Shown one piece after another: positions 16,455-24,081 of a stretch of DNA of 64,000 bases; within the stretch, counting starts at the first letter, position 1; every line of letters starts with the position of its first letter. The position numbers and the translations under genes are program-made. Below the pieces are notes generated by a model. It worked only from the letters and a program-made list of their open reading frames with translations, was not told the DNA's origin and did not search any database. Source of the stretch: Flavobacteriaceae bacterium (GTDB lineage: Bacteria; Bacteroidota; Bacteroidia; Flavobacteriales; Flavobacteriaceae); NCBI GenBank assembly GCA_028279515.1, contig JANQNQ010000001.1:434001-498000 (forward strand), given 5' to 3'.

Positions 16455-16524
16455 TTTAATTTCAATCACTTTTTCAATTAAGCCTATCAACTAATGACTA
16501 ACGACTAAAAACTAATGACTGGCG

Positions 16525-17088
16525 TTAGCTATTGATCCAATTCTCTAAGATCTTCTTTCCATGTGGGGTCAATACCGATTCGGGATGGTATTGAACACCA
16601 CAAACGTCATATTCTTTGTGGCGAATCGACATTAACTGTCCGTTTTCATCGAAAGAAGTGGCTTCCAAGCTTTCTGGTAGTTTGGTGTCAACTACCCATG
16701 AATGGTAGCGACCTACTTCAAATTCATTGGGCAAGCCCTCAAACAAAGGGTCTTCTTTGGTCAAAGTGACCGTGGTGGCAACCCCGTGATACACTTGGTC
16801 CAAGTTGATGAGGCTTCCCCCAAAAACTTCTCCGATGGCTTGTTGTCCCAAACATACACCGAAGATGCTCTTGGTTGAAGCATACTTTTCAATGATGGGT
16901 TTTAACAATCCGGCTTCCTCTGGAATGCCTGGCCCGGGAGAGAGCACGATCTTTTGAAAAGGCTCGACCTCTTCGAGCGTCAATTGGTCGTTTCGTTTTA
17001 CGGTGACCTCGCAATTCAGGTCTTCTAGGTAGTGAACCAGATTGTAGGTAAAGCTGTCGTAATTATCAATAACTAATATCTTTTTCAT
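16525..17088 (-). CDS. trpG: Anthranilate synthase component II (glutamine amidotransferase)
   Basis: 187 residues from ATG 17088. Class I glutamine amidotransferase giving ammonia to TrpE. It begins ILVIDNYDSFTYNLVHYLE, has the LSPGPGIPEEAG block, the nucleophile Cys in FGVCLGQQAIGEVFGG, and the His-Glu pair in VQYHPESVLTPHG. The start at 17088 was chosen because homologues begin right at MKKILVIDNYDSF; the in-frame extension to 17139 is not family-like. It may also serve folate synthesis as PabA, since no separate pabA is visible here. Confidence 0.96.
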   Translation of the reverse strand: MKKILVIDNYDSFTYNLVHYLEDLNCEVTVKRNDQLTLEEVEPFQKIVLSPGPGIPEEAGLLKPIIEKYASTKSIFGVCLGQQAIGEVFGGSLINLDQVYHGVATTVTLTKEDPLFEGLPNEFEVGRYHSWVVDTKLPESLEATSFDENGQLMSIRHKEYDVCGVQYHPESVLTPHGKKILENWINS

Positions 17089-17161
17089 TTTACAGGGGTT
17101 TTGGACTGCGCCAAGGATTGAGGTTTTGTCGGAGCTCATTGTAATTGCCGTTAATTAATGG

Positions 17162-17250
17162 CCCTCGACTGCGCTCGGGCTGACAAATACAATTACAATA
17201 GCGACTACCGAAAGCCTGATCCTCCTACGTCCTTCGGACTACGGAGGAGG
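17162..17250. repeat. Dispersed repeat plus GC-rich hairpin between trpE and trpG
   Basis: CCCTCGACTGCGCTCGGGCT followed by GACAAA (17162-17187) is the third copy of the repeat at 16113-16255. It is followed by CCTCCTACGTCCTTCGGACT and ACGGAGGAGG (17221-17250), an imperfect hairpin around GTCC-TTC-GGAC. Lies in the 187-bp trpE-trpG gap. Confidence 0.55.
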
Positions 17251-17275
17251 TAGGGGAGGCGCCCAAATTATATGA

Positions 17276-18676
17276 TCATTTTATACGTTCTGCAATTTCA
17301 AGGGCCTTGTTAAGGGCCCCAAGTTTATTATAGGTCTCTTGCAATTCGTCTTCTGGGTTTGACTTGTCAACAAGTCCGGCCCCAGCTTGAAAATGCAATT
17401 GATGGTTTTTACTTAAAAAGGTTCGGATCATAATGGCATGGTTAAAGTTGCCAGAGAAATCCATGAAGCCAATGGCTCCGCCATAATAGCCTCGACTCGT
17501 CTTTTCATATTTTTCTATGAGCTGCATGGCCCTGTGTTTTGGAGCCCCGCTCAGTGTCCCTGCAGGAAAGGTGTCGGCTACCACCTGCATGGTTGTACTC
17601 TCAGGTTTTTTGGTTCCGACGACCTTGGAAACCAAATGGATCACGTGCGAAAAGAATTGCACTTCGCGATAGGTTTCGACCTGTACATCGGTACCGTTTC
17701 GACTTAGGTCGTTACGTGCTAGGTCAACCAACATGACGTGCTCACTATTTTCTTTATGGTCTTGTGATAGTTTTTTGGCAAGCTCTGCATCTTGTTCATC
17801 ATTTCCGGTACGCCTGAAGGTGCCGGCGATTGGATGAATCTCAGTTTTGCCATTGTTGACAACCAACTGTGCTTCTGGTGAGCTTCCGAATATTTTGAAA
17901 TCTCCGTAATCAAAATAGAATAGGTAAGGCGACGGATTGATGCTTCTTAAGGCACGATAGACATTGAATTCGTCTCCTTTAAAACCTTGCGAAAACCTAC
18001 GCGAGAGTACCAATTGGAATACATCGCCACGACGACAGTGCTTTTTGGCCAATTCAACATGTTCTTTGTATTCTTCGTCTTTTAGATTGGAGGTCGGAGC
18101 CCCATCTTTCGTAAACCTGAACGAGGCAAAGTTTTTGACACGAATCAATTGTTCTATCTCATCGACATTGCTTTCTGAGTTGTAACAGTGCGCAAAAATA
18201 TAGGCCTCATTCTTGAAGTGATTGATGGCGATGATATTTTGATACACGGCGTAATAGATATCCGGAATGTCAACACTATCTGGTTTTTTAGTGATCGAAA
18301 CGTCTTCAAAATATCGTACAGCATCGTAGGCCATATAGCCGAAGAGTCCGTTGTTGATGAATTTGAAGCCGTTATTTTCTGCCTTGAACTTTTTACTGAA
18401 TTCCTGAATTGTCGCTGGGATATCAGTATCGGCATTGATTTCATTCTTGGTCACAGCACCATCCGGAAAACGTTCGGTAATGACTTCGTTGGACACCTCG
18501 ATTGAGGCGATCGGGTTGCAACAGATGTATGAGAAACTATTGTCGTTGGCGTGGTAGTCACTACTTTCGAGCAAAATACTATTGGGAAAGCGATCCCTGA
18601 TCTTTAAGTAAATGCTCACCGGGGTTATCGTATCTGACAGGATCTTTGTGTAATGTGTGTGTAAATGATAACTCAT
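17276..18676 (-). CDS. trpE: Anthranilate synthase component I
   Basis: 466 residues. Makes anthranilate from chorismate with ammonia from TrpG. N-terminal LLESSD motif (about 35-40), where tryptophan feedback inhibition acts in characterised enzymes. Chorismate-binding half has DVFQLVLSRRF, IFGSSPEAQL, HPIAGTFRRTG, LVDLARNDLSRNG, TFPAGTLSGAPKHRAMQLI and AIMIRTFLS. First large gene of the operon; its ATG at 18676 is only 22 nt after the intrinsic terminator of the leader, so expression depends on read-through of that attenuator. Confidence 0.97.
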   Translation of the reverse strand: MSYHLHTHYTKILSDTITPVSIYLKIRDRFPNSILLESSDYHANDNSFSYICCNPIASIEVSNEVITERFPDGAVTKNEINADTDIPATIQEFSKKFKAENNGFKFINNGLFGYMAYDAVRYFEDVSITKKPDSVDIPDIYYAVYQNIIAINHFKNEAYIFAHCYNSESNVDEIEQLIRVKNFASFRFTKDGAPTSNLKDEEYKEHVELAKKHCRRGDVFQLVLSRRFSQGFKGDEFNVYRALRSINPSPYLFYFDYGDFKIFGSSPEAQLVVNNGKTEIHPIAGTFRRTGNDEQDAELAKKLSQDHKENSEHVMLVDLARNDLSRNGTDVQVETYREVQFFSHVIHLVSKVVGTKKPESTTMQVVADTFPAGTLSGAPKHRAMQLIEKYEKTSRGYYGGAIGFMDFSGNFNHAIMIRTFLSKNHQLHFQAGAGLVDKSNPEDELQETYNKLGALNKALEIAERIK

Positions 18677-18697
18677 TGTCTATTGATTGTAAAATAA

Positions 18698-18729
18698 AAA
18701 AAGGCTTGTCGTGATTGACAAGCCTTTTT
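18698..18729 (-). terminator. Intrinsic terminator (attenuator) of the trp leader
   Basis: On the minus strand, AAAAAGGCTTGTC (from 18729), loop AATCAC, GACAAGCCTTTTT down to 18698, then more T. The 13-bp stem with a T-tract is a textbook terminator, lying between a Trp-rich leader ORF and trpE. Leader bases GTCGTGA (18765-18759), which contain the leader stop codon, are complementary to TCACGAC (18714-18708) in the loop and 3' arm, giving a possible antiterminator. Confidence 0.88.
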
Positions 18730-18758
18730 CATATGTGTTACATACAATGGAGGTGTGC

Positions 18759-18815
18759 TCACGACGTCTGACGTAAGTTGTTCCACCACCAAGTATGATT
18801 TGTTCTGATTTTCAT
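18759..18815 (-). CDS. trpL: trp operon leader peptide with three consecutive Trp codons
   Basis: An 18-codon ORF, M-K-I-R-T-N-H-T-W-W-W-N-N-L-R-Q-T-S, stop TGA, ending 30 nt before the attenuator stem. Trp codons at 9-11 (TGG TGG TGG) would stall ribosomes when charged tRNA-Trp is scarce. A stalled ribosome leaves bases 18765-18759 free, 17 nt downstream of the third Trp codon, to pair with the attenuator; a ribosome at the stop codon would cover them and let the terminator form. Leader peptides and RNA structures before Bacteroidota trp genes are known as the Bacteroid-trp RNA motif; whether this leader fits that covariance model was not tested. The promoter -7 box is only 8 nt upstream, so the leader mRNA is almost leaderless. 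Confidence 0.85.
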   Translation of the reverse strand: MKIRTNHTWWWNNLRQTS

Positions 18816-18823
18816 TTCGAGTT

Positions 18824-18854
18824 CAAATATAGGAAGCTAATTTTATTTTTCAAA
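18824..18854 (-). promoter_or_regulatory. trp operon promoter
   Basis: Minus strand TTTG (plus 18851-18854), a 19-nt spacer, then TATATTTG (plus 18824-18831): both elements are perfect matches to the Bacteroidota consensus. Transcription would start within a few bases of the trpL start codon. Confidence 0.85.
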
Positions 18855-18894
18855 CGAAATTTAAAAGAAGTGCTTCAGAATTTATATTTCCAAC

Positions 18895-18921
18895 AAAAAA
18901 TCCCGCCGAAGCAGGATTTTT
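18895..18921 (-). terminator. Terminator of the marR-yceI operon
   Basis: Minus strand AAAAATCCTGC, UUCG tetraloop, GCGGGATTTTTT. The single G-U pair works only in the minus-strand RNA (a C-A mismatch on plus), which fixes the direction. It lies 27 nt after the yceI stop and 40 nt before the trp -33 element. Confidence 0.85.
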
Positions 18922-18948
18922 AAACAGGTATATCTGAGTGATTGATTC

Positions 18949-19521
18949 TTAGAATTGTAGGTCAACCACTAGATCAAATTCGTCATAGATAGTACGGTCT
19001 CCTAAGTTATCAAAGAAAGTTCCTGATCCGTAACGTACGTCATACTTAGAACGGTCTACCTTTAAAGTAGCAGAAGCTTTGCTTCCGTATATAGACATAT
19101 CAAAGGTAATCGGATTGGTTTTTCCTTTGATGGTTAGGTCACCAGTCACCTCGTATGAGTTTTTACCATTGGCTTTAGCCGAAGTGATCTTCAAGGTTGC
19201 CGAAGGAAACTTCTGCACTCCGAAGAAATCATCAGACTTTAGGTGTCCGTTTAGTTTGCCTTGATACTCACCAGACAGGTCGGTGGTATTGATGCTGGTC
19301 ATGTCCACAGTGAAATTACCTCCAACAAGTTGGTCTCCTTTAAATGAAAGCGTACCTTCTTTAAGAGCGATAGTCCCTTCGTGCGATCCGGTAACTTTGT
19401 ACCCTTTCCAAGTTACTTTTGAGTCTTCAGCCTTTACTGCTTTTTCTTGAGCCGTTGAAAAACTAACAGCACCAAAAGCAATGACTAGGGTTAAAGCGGC
19501 GTTTACGATTCTCTTTTTCAT
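18949..19521 (-). CDS. YceI-family periplasmic lipid-binding-like protein
   Basis: 190 residues with a signal peptide (IVNAALTLVIAFGAVSFSTAQ). The lipocalin-like YceI beta-barrel begins EDSKVTWKGYKVTGSHEGTI and has LSFKGDQLVGGNFTVDMTSI, GHLKSDDFFGVQKFPSATLKI, GDLTIKGKTNPITF and a final DEFDLVVDLQF. Family members bind polyisoprenoid-type lipids in a hydrophobic cavity; the substrate here is unknown. It follows the MarR gene by 29 bp in one transcription unit, so MarR very likely controls it. Confidence 0.92.
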   Translation of the reverse strand: MKKRIVNAALTLVIAFGAVSFSTAQEKAVKAEDSKVTWKGYKVTGSHEGTIALKEGTLSFKGDQLVGGNFTVDMTSINTTDLSGEYQGKLNGHLKSDDFFGVQKFPSATLKITSAKANGKNSYEVTGDLTIKGKTNPITFDMSIYGSKASATLKVDRSKYDVRYGSGTFFDNLGDRTIYDEFDLVVDLQF

Positions 19522-19550
19522 GTTTTAAATTTTAATGAATTAAGTTAAGG

Positions 19551-20012
19551 TTATAAATTATTTGATGTTCGTAATTTTTCTAATAATGAATTGATTTGCG
19601 AGGTTTCTTCTGTTGTGAGGTTTTCGATCACCTTTTCTTCTGCAGCATCAATTAATGGGTCGATTTCATTTAAGATTGCCAAACCTTGGTTAGTGATGAA
19701 GATTTCAACCTTTCTGCGATTGGCCTCACATATAAAACGCTCTACATATCCTTTAGTGATGAGCTTGTCAACTAATCGCGTCGTATTGCTCATCTTAGCA
19801 ACCATTCTGTCTTGAATTGTAGATAGATTAGCTGGTTTCTTCTTTTGGCCTCTTAAAATGCGCAACACATTAAATTGTTGTAAAGACAGATCAAATGGCT
19901 TTAGTACATCGACAACGATATCAGTCACCTGAGCAGCGGTCACCATAAGATGAATGACAGTTTTTCGTGCTATGGGCATATGTTCGCTTTTGATGATTTG
20001 TTCAATTTTCAT
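19551..20012 (-). CDS. MarR-family transcriptional regulator
   Basis: 153 residues, typical MarR size. The winged helix is seen in LSLQQFNVLRILRGQKKKPA, STIQDRMVAKMSNTTRLVDKLITKGYVER and the wing RRKVEIFITNQGLAIL. A 16-bp perfect palindrome lies 15 bp upstream of its start codon and overlaps its promoter, so negative autoregulation is expected. Co-transcribed with yceI, which suggests the pair answers a lipophilic or phenolic ligand; the ligand is not known. Confidence 0.92.
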   Translation of the reverse strand: MKIEQIIKSEHMPIARKTVIHLMVTAAQVTDIVVDVLKPFDLSLQQFNVLRILRGQKKKPANLSTIQDRMVAKMSNTTRLVDKLITKGYVERFICEANRRKVEIFITNQGLAILNEIDPLIDAAEEKVIENLTTEETSQINSLLEKLRTSNNL

Positions 20013-20027
20013 TATTGTTATTACAAT

Positions 20028-20043
20028 ATTTGTATATACAAAT
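20028..20043. promoter_or_regulatory. 16-bp palindromic operator for the MarR regulator
   Basis: ATTTGTATATACAAAT reads the same on both strands. Length, two-fold symmetry, and position over the -7 element just before marR are what MarR dimers usually recognise. It also lies 124 bp from the divergent DUF1800 start. Confidence 0.75.
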
Positions 20044-20072
20044 GTATAATTTTTTTGATTCCCCCTAACAAA
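20039..20072 (-). promoter_or_regulatory. Promoter of marR-yceI
   Basis: Minus strand TACATTTG (plus 20039-20046) is a perfect -7 element. The best -33 TTTG is at plus 20069-20072 with a 22-nt spacer, slightly long. The palindromic operator overlaps the -7 box. Confidence 0.55.
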
Positions 20073-20166
20073 TGCGTTGATAATTTTATGTTAAATGTGT
20101 TTTCGAGTGGGGGTGGTTCAATATTTGAGTTTAAACTTTTATAGCCATAACCAGTCCAACCCATAT

Positions 20167-21546
20167 ATGAAAACCAAGCATCTCAAACATTTACTCGCGC
20201 GTTCGGCCTTTGGTACCAATGCTGGAGATCTTGAACGCTATAAAAGCAATTCAAGAAAAGAAGTGGTCGAGAGTCTTTTCGACAAGGCCAGTACATATAC
20301 CCCATTATTAGTAGACATTTCTGAAATCCAAAAGGCCATCGACCTTGGTCCTAGAAAACTAGGGAAACAGAAAATTCGCAAATTGATCAGAGAAAGCGCT
20401 AGCAAGGTTGCCGACCTTAATGTTGCTTGGATAAAGCGATTGCAGACCACCGATGAGTCGTTACGCGAACGTATGACATTGTTTTGGGCGAATCACTTTG
20501 TATGTCGAGATACTAACATCTTACATATCATGAAGTATAACAATACGCTTCGAGAACATGCCTTAGGAAATTTTAAGGACTTCGTCTTAGCCATTTCGAA
20601 AGAAGCGTCCATGATAAAGTATCTGAACAACAGACAAAATAAGAAGGGCAAGCCGAATGAGAATTTTGCCAGGGAACTCATGGAACTCTTCACTTTGGGA
20701 CGTGACCAATACACTGAGGAGGATATCAAAGAAGCCGCTAGAGCCTTCACAGGTTGGAATCACGATTTTGTGGGTGATTTCAGGTTGGTATTGCGCCACC
20801 ATGATTTTGATCTGAAGGAATTCTTTGGCCAAACAGGAAATTTTGGAGGAGAAGATATCATTGACATCATTTTGGAAAAGCCCGAATGTGCTGCTTTTAT
20901 CTGTCGGAAGGTGTATCGCTATTTTGTAAATGAAGAAATCAACGAGCAACATGTGAAACAGATGGTAAAGGTATTTTATCCAAACTATGATATTGCCGAA
21001 TTGATGCGATTTGTTTTTATGTCTGACTGGTTCTACGAAGAAAAGAACATTGGAACCAAGATCAAGTCGCCTATGGATCTGCTAGCCGGAATGTATCGTG
21101 TGGTTCCTTTTGAATTCAATAAGATCAAACAATTGCGATACGTACAACGCTTATTGGGTCAGGTATTGTTGAATCCGCCTAATGTGGCCGGCTGGGAAGG
21201 AGGAAAGGGCTGGGTAAATACCAATACCTTGATGGTGCGCATGCGTCTAGCTTCCGTTTTACTGAACAGCGGTTTTATAGCCTACGAAGATCTTGATGAG
21301 GTCGATATTATGATGTCTAAGAACGCAGTCAAGAAAAACAACCTAAGACGTAGGTTGGATGTTTCGGCTGATTGGCAGCATTTTGAAAAAGAATATGAAT
21401 CGCTTCCGAAGAAAACATTACAGTCGTTACTACTTTCTGGAGAAGTGACTCCTACGACCGAGCGTTTTTTACAAGAAAACGAAGCCGAAGATATGCGAGA
21501 GTTTCTCATACAGATAATGTCTTTACCAGAATACCAAATGTGTTAA
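20167..21546 (+). CDS. DUF1800 domain-containing protein
   Basis: 459 residues from ATG 20167, where the conserved MKTKHLKHLLARSAFG begins; the longer frame from 20095 adds a non-family stretch. Core blocks RERMTLFWANHFV, NENFARELMELFTLG, DIKEAARAFTGW, PECAAFICRKVYRYFVN, IKSPMDLLAGMYR and NPPNVAGWEGGKGWVN are those of DUF1800. Activity is unknown; members are regularly encoded beside DUF1501 proteins, as here (11 bp to the next gene), and are thought to act at the cell envelope. No signal peptide is clear, which is odd for a partner of an exported protein. Confidence 0.88.
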   Translation: MKTKHLKHLLARSAFGTNAGDLERYKSNSRKEVVESLFDKASTYTPLLVDISEIQKAIDLGPRKLGKQKIRKLIRESASKVADLNVAWIKRLQTTDESLRERMTLFWANHFVCRDTNILHIMKYNNTLREHALGNFKDFVLAISKEASMIKYLNNRQNKKGKPNENFARELMELFTLGRDQYTEEDIKEAARAFTGWNHDFVGDFRLVLRHHDFDLKEFFGQTGNFGGEDIIDIILEKPECAAFICRKVYRYFVNEEINEQHVKQMVKVFYPNYDIAELMRFVFMSDWFYEEKNIGTKIKSPMDLLAGMYRVVPFEFNKIKQLRYVQRLLGQVLLNPPNVAGWEGGKGWVNTNTLMVRMRLASVLLNSGFIAYEDLDEVDIMMSKNAVKKNNLRRRLDVSADWQHFEKEYESLPKKTLQSLLLSGEVTPTTERFLQENEAEDMREFLIQIMSLPEYQMC

Positions 21547-21557
21547 TTAGATAGACC

Positions 21558-22748
21558 ATGGAAAGAAGAGATTTTTTAAAGAAAAGCGCCTTGGCCAGTA
21601 GCATGATGATGATGCCTTCGTTTTTGAAGGCGTTTGAAGGAATTCCGAGACGTTTGGCCACTGGGAAGAAGTTGGTGATCATTCAACTTTCGGGAGGTAA
21701 TGACGGACTTAATACCATTGTTCCATTTCGTGATGATATCTATTACCAGAATCGAAGTAGTATTGCAATTGGCGCCAAGGACGTGCTAAAGCTTACGGAT
21801 GACATTGGTTTACATTCGGCCATGGGAGACCTCAAATGGTTGTATGACCAAGGATATTTAACGATCATCAACAATGTAGGATACCCCAACCCAGATCGAT
21901 CTCACTTTCGCTCTACTGATATATGGCAAACGGCCAGTAATAGCAATGAATACTTTACCACGGGCTGGCTGGGTAGGTATTTGGATCACTACGCTGATAA
22001 ACCGTATGAGGCGATTGAGGTAGACGAGATCATGTCTTTGGTAATGAAAGGAAAGAAAATGAACGGCGTGGCCACCCAAGACGCGAACATATTGTATAAA
22101 ACATCGCAGGCTCCTTTTTTTAATACGCTGTATGATGTACACAAAGACAAACACTTAAGCGAACACAATCTTGGATACTTGTATAAAACATTTATCGAAG
22201 CGAAATCCTCTGCCGCGTATATTTATGAAACGTCTAAAACCTTCAGGACAAAAGCCGAGTATCCACAAAATCCTTTTGGTCGACAACTAAGGACCGTTTC
22301 TGAGTTTATAAATTCTGGCTTGGACACCAGCGTATACTACGTGTCCCTCGATGGGTTTGATACGCATGCCAATCAAAGCAATCGGCAAGAGCGACTTTTA
22401 CAGATGTATGCGGAAGGGGTAAAGATATTTGTGGAAGATCTGAAGAACAACGGAACTTTCGATGACACCCTCATATTCACCTTCTCTGAATTTGGAAGAC
22501 GTCTGAAACAGAACGCTGCCAACGGTACGGATCATGGAGCGGCCAACAATGTATTCGTCATAGGAAACAATCTGAAAAAACAAGGACTTTACAACCCAAT
22601 GCCAGACCTTTCCGATCTTGATGAGAACGGAGATATTCAGTACAAAATAGATTTCCGGAACCTCTATGCGACCATGCTCAAAAACTGGTTGGATGTTGAT
22701 CCTAGTAAGGTATTGCTGCGAAATTTTAACACGCTAGACATCCTATAA
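21558..22748 (+). CDS. DUF1501 domain-containing protein (Tat-type signal)
   Basis: 396 residues. The N-terminus ERRDFLKKSALASSMMMMPS is a twin-arginine signal (RRxFLKK), so export folded, perhaps with a cofactor or metal. The domain resembles the alkaline-phosphatase/sulfatase fold: IIQLSGGNDGLNTIVP, PNPDRSHFRSTDIWQT, SLDGFDTHANQ, FSEFGRRLKQNAANGTDHG with candidate metal ligands Asp/His. Paired with the DUF1800 gene upstream, one operon. Substrate unknown; no cofactor is proven from sequence. Confidence 0.9.
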   Translation: MERRDFLKKSALASSMMMMPSFLKAFEGIPRRLATGKKLVIIQLSGGNDGLNTIVPFRDDIYYQNRSSIAIGAKDVLKLTDDIGLHSAMGDLKWLYDQGYLTIINNVGYPNPDRSHFRSTDIWQTASNSNEYFTTGWLGRYLDHYADKPYEAIEVDEIMSLVMKGKKMNGVATQDANILYKTSQAPFFNTLYDVHKDKHLSEHNLGYLYKTFIEAKSSAAYIYETSKTFRTKAEYPQNPFGRQLRTVSEFINSGLDTSVYYVSLDGFDTHANQSNRQERLLQMYAEGVKIFVEDLKNNGTFDDTLIFTFSEFGRRLKQNAANGTDHGAANNVFVIGNNLKKQGLYNPMPDLSDLDENGDIQYKIDFRNLYATMLKNWLDVDPSKVLLRNFNTLDIL

Positions 22749-22812
22749 ATTTTTGTTAAACACACTAATTTTGGACTAGAAGTTAGCTACTTTTAAGCCA
22801 GAATTGAACGTG

Positions 22813-23352
22813 ATGAAGAAGTACATTCCTGCCCTCATTATTTTAATAACCCTCTTTTCTTGCAAAGAAAATCAAAAGGTAGAGTCACCTGAAACAATAG
22901 AGGTCGACACGAAAGAGCTGGCATATAATGATGCCGAGCTTCCCATCTATAACTTCGACCAGTTCGAACCATACTTAAATAAAGAAGACGATCAAGTATA
23001 TGTGGTCAATTTTTGGGCTACATGGTGCAAACCTTGCGTTGAAGAGCTTCCGCATTTTGAGGAGGTGAACAAAAAATTCGGAGATAAGAACGTTAAAGTT
23101 GTTTTGGTTAGTTTGGATATGCCAAAAATGATCCAAGGACAATTGATTCCCTTCTTAAAAAAACGTAACTTGTCTTCTGAAGTGATCGTTCTGGATGACC
23201 CCAAGCAAAACGACTGGATTCCGAAGGTCAGTGAGCAATGGTCTGGTGCGATTCCGGCAACCGTGATCTATAACAAAGATAAGCGAGCTTTTTATGAGCA
23301 GACCTTTTCTTATGACCAATTAGTAACCGAACTCAATAAATTTTTAAATTAA
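22813..23352 (+). CDS. TlpA-like thioredoxin-fold lipoprotein
   Basis: 179 residues from ATG 22813; TTG 22804 and GTG 22810 are alternatives in the same frame. Lipobox ITLFSC makes Cys about residue 17 the lipidation site. Thioredoxin domain with the redox motif FWATWCKPCVEELPHFEEV and the cis-Pro region SGAIPATVIYNKD. It would reduce or protect thiols in the periplasm, for example in cytochrome maturation. Followed after 7 bp by another thioredoxin-fold protein, so the two are probably co-expressed. Confidence 0.9.
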   Translation: MKKYIPALIILITLFSCKENQKVESPETIEVDTKELAYNDAELPIYNFDQFEPYLNKEDDQVYVVNFWATWCKPCVEELPHFEEVNKKFGDKNVKVVLVSLDMPKMIQGQLIPFLKKRNLSSEVIVLDDPKQNDWIPKVSEQWSGAIPATVIYNKDKRAFYEQTFSYDQLVTELNKFLN

Positions 23353-23359
23353 CTATACC

Positions 23360-23977
23360 ATGAAAGCACTTAAAATTACTTCTGCAATAATTTTGGTCGC
23401 CGTACTCAGCGCTTTTACCATTAGCACAACAAGCGCAGACAAAGGATATGACGTAGGCGATTATGTCGAAGATTTTAGCCTAAAGAACATTGACGGAGAA
23501 ATGGTGTCCTTGGCAGATTTCAAAGATGCCAAAGGCTTTATCATTACATTTACTTGTAATACATGTCCGTATGCCATCGCGTACGAAGACCGTTTGATCG
23601 CATTAGATAAAAAGTATAAAGAACTGGGATATCCTGTGATTGCCATCAACCCAAACAACCCAGCAGCAAAACCTGGAGACAGTTTTGGAGCCATGAAGGA
23701 CAGAGCCGCAAGAAAAGGGTTTACCTTCCCATATCTGTTTGATGACGGACAAAAAGTGTATCCGCAATTCGGAGCAACAAGAACTCCGCATATCTTCATA
23801 CTTCAAAAAACGAGAAAAGGAAACCAAGTAAAGTACATTGGTGCCATCGATGATAACTATGGTGACGCAAAAGCGGTTGAGACCAAGTATGTAGAAGACG
23901 CAGTTGATGCCCTTTTAAATAAGCAAGACATTCGAATCAAGACGACCAAAGCGATTGGTTGTTCGATTAAAGTATAA
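23360..23977 (+). CDS. Exported thioredoxin-like (AhpC/TSA-type) protein
   Basis: 205 residues with a signal peptide (ITSAIILVAVLSAFTISTTSA). Peroxiredoxin-like region DYVEDFSLKNIDGEMVSLADF then ITFTCNTCPYAIAYEDRL with a CNTC (CxxC) motif, and the TRTPHIFILQK cis-Pro segment. It belongs to the redoxin subgroup common in Bacteroidota and lacks the classical PxxxTxxC of true peroxiredoxins. Thought to be a periplasmic thiol oxidoreductase. A strong terminator follows at 24003-24027. Confidence 0.88.
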   Translation: MKALKITSAIILVAVLSAFTISTTSADKGYDVGDYVEDFSLKNIDGEMVSLADFKDAKGFIITFTCNTCPYAIAYEDRLIALDKKYKELGYPVIAINPNNPAAKPGDSFGAMKDRAARKGFTFPYLFDDGQKVYPQFGATRTPHIFILQKTRKGNQVKYIGAIDDNYGDAKAVETKYVEDAVDALLNKQDIRIKTTKAIGCSIKV

Positions 23978-24002
23978 TAGCACCTTATTGTTGTGTTGAA
24001 AG

Positions 24003-24027
24003 ACCGAGGCCTAGCCTCGGTTTTTTT
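24003..24027 (+). terminator. Intrinsic terminator after the two thioredoxin-fold genes
   Basis: ACCGAGGC (24003-24010), loop CTA, GCCTCGGT (24014-24021), then T-run to 24027. Confidence 0.9.
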
Positions 24028-24051
24028 ATTGGTTATAAGGGGGATAAGGTG

Positions 24052-24059
24052 TATTTTTG
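24052..24059 (+). promoter_or_regulatory. -7 element of the rhodanese gene
   Basis: TATTTTTG matches TAnnTTTG perfectly and lies 22 nt before ATG 24082. ATTG at 24028-24031 is a 3-of-4 match at a 20-nt spacing. The promoter directly follows the upstream terminator, and the -7 position excludes the longer ORF start at 24049. Confidence 0.6.
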
Positions 24060-24081
24060 GGCAAATAAAAAGAAATACAAC

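Noticed and set aside
16173..16481. 102-codon ORF in the trpG-trpD gap
   Set aside because: It runs through the dispersed repeats and hairpin element, has no family resemblance, and its composition follows the repeats.
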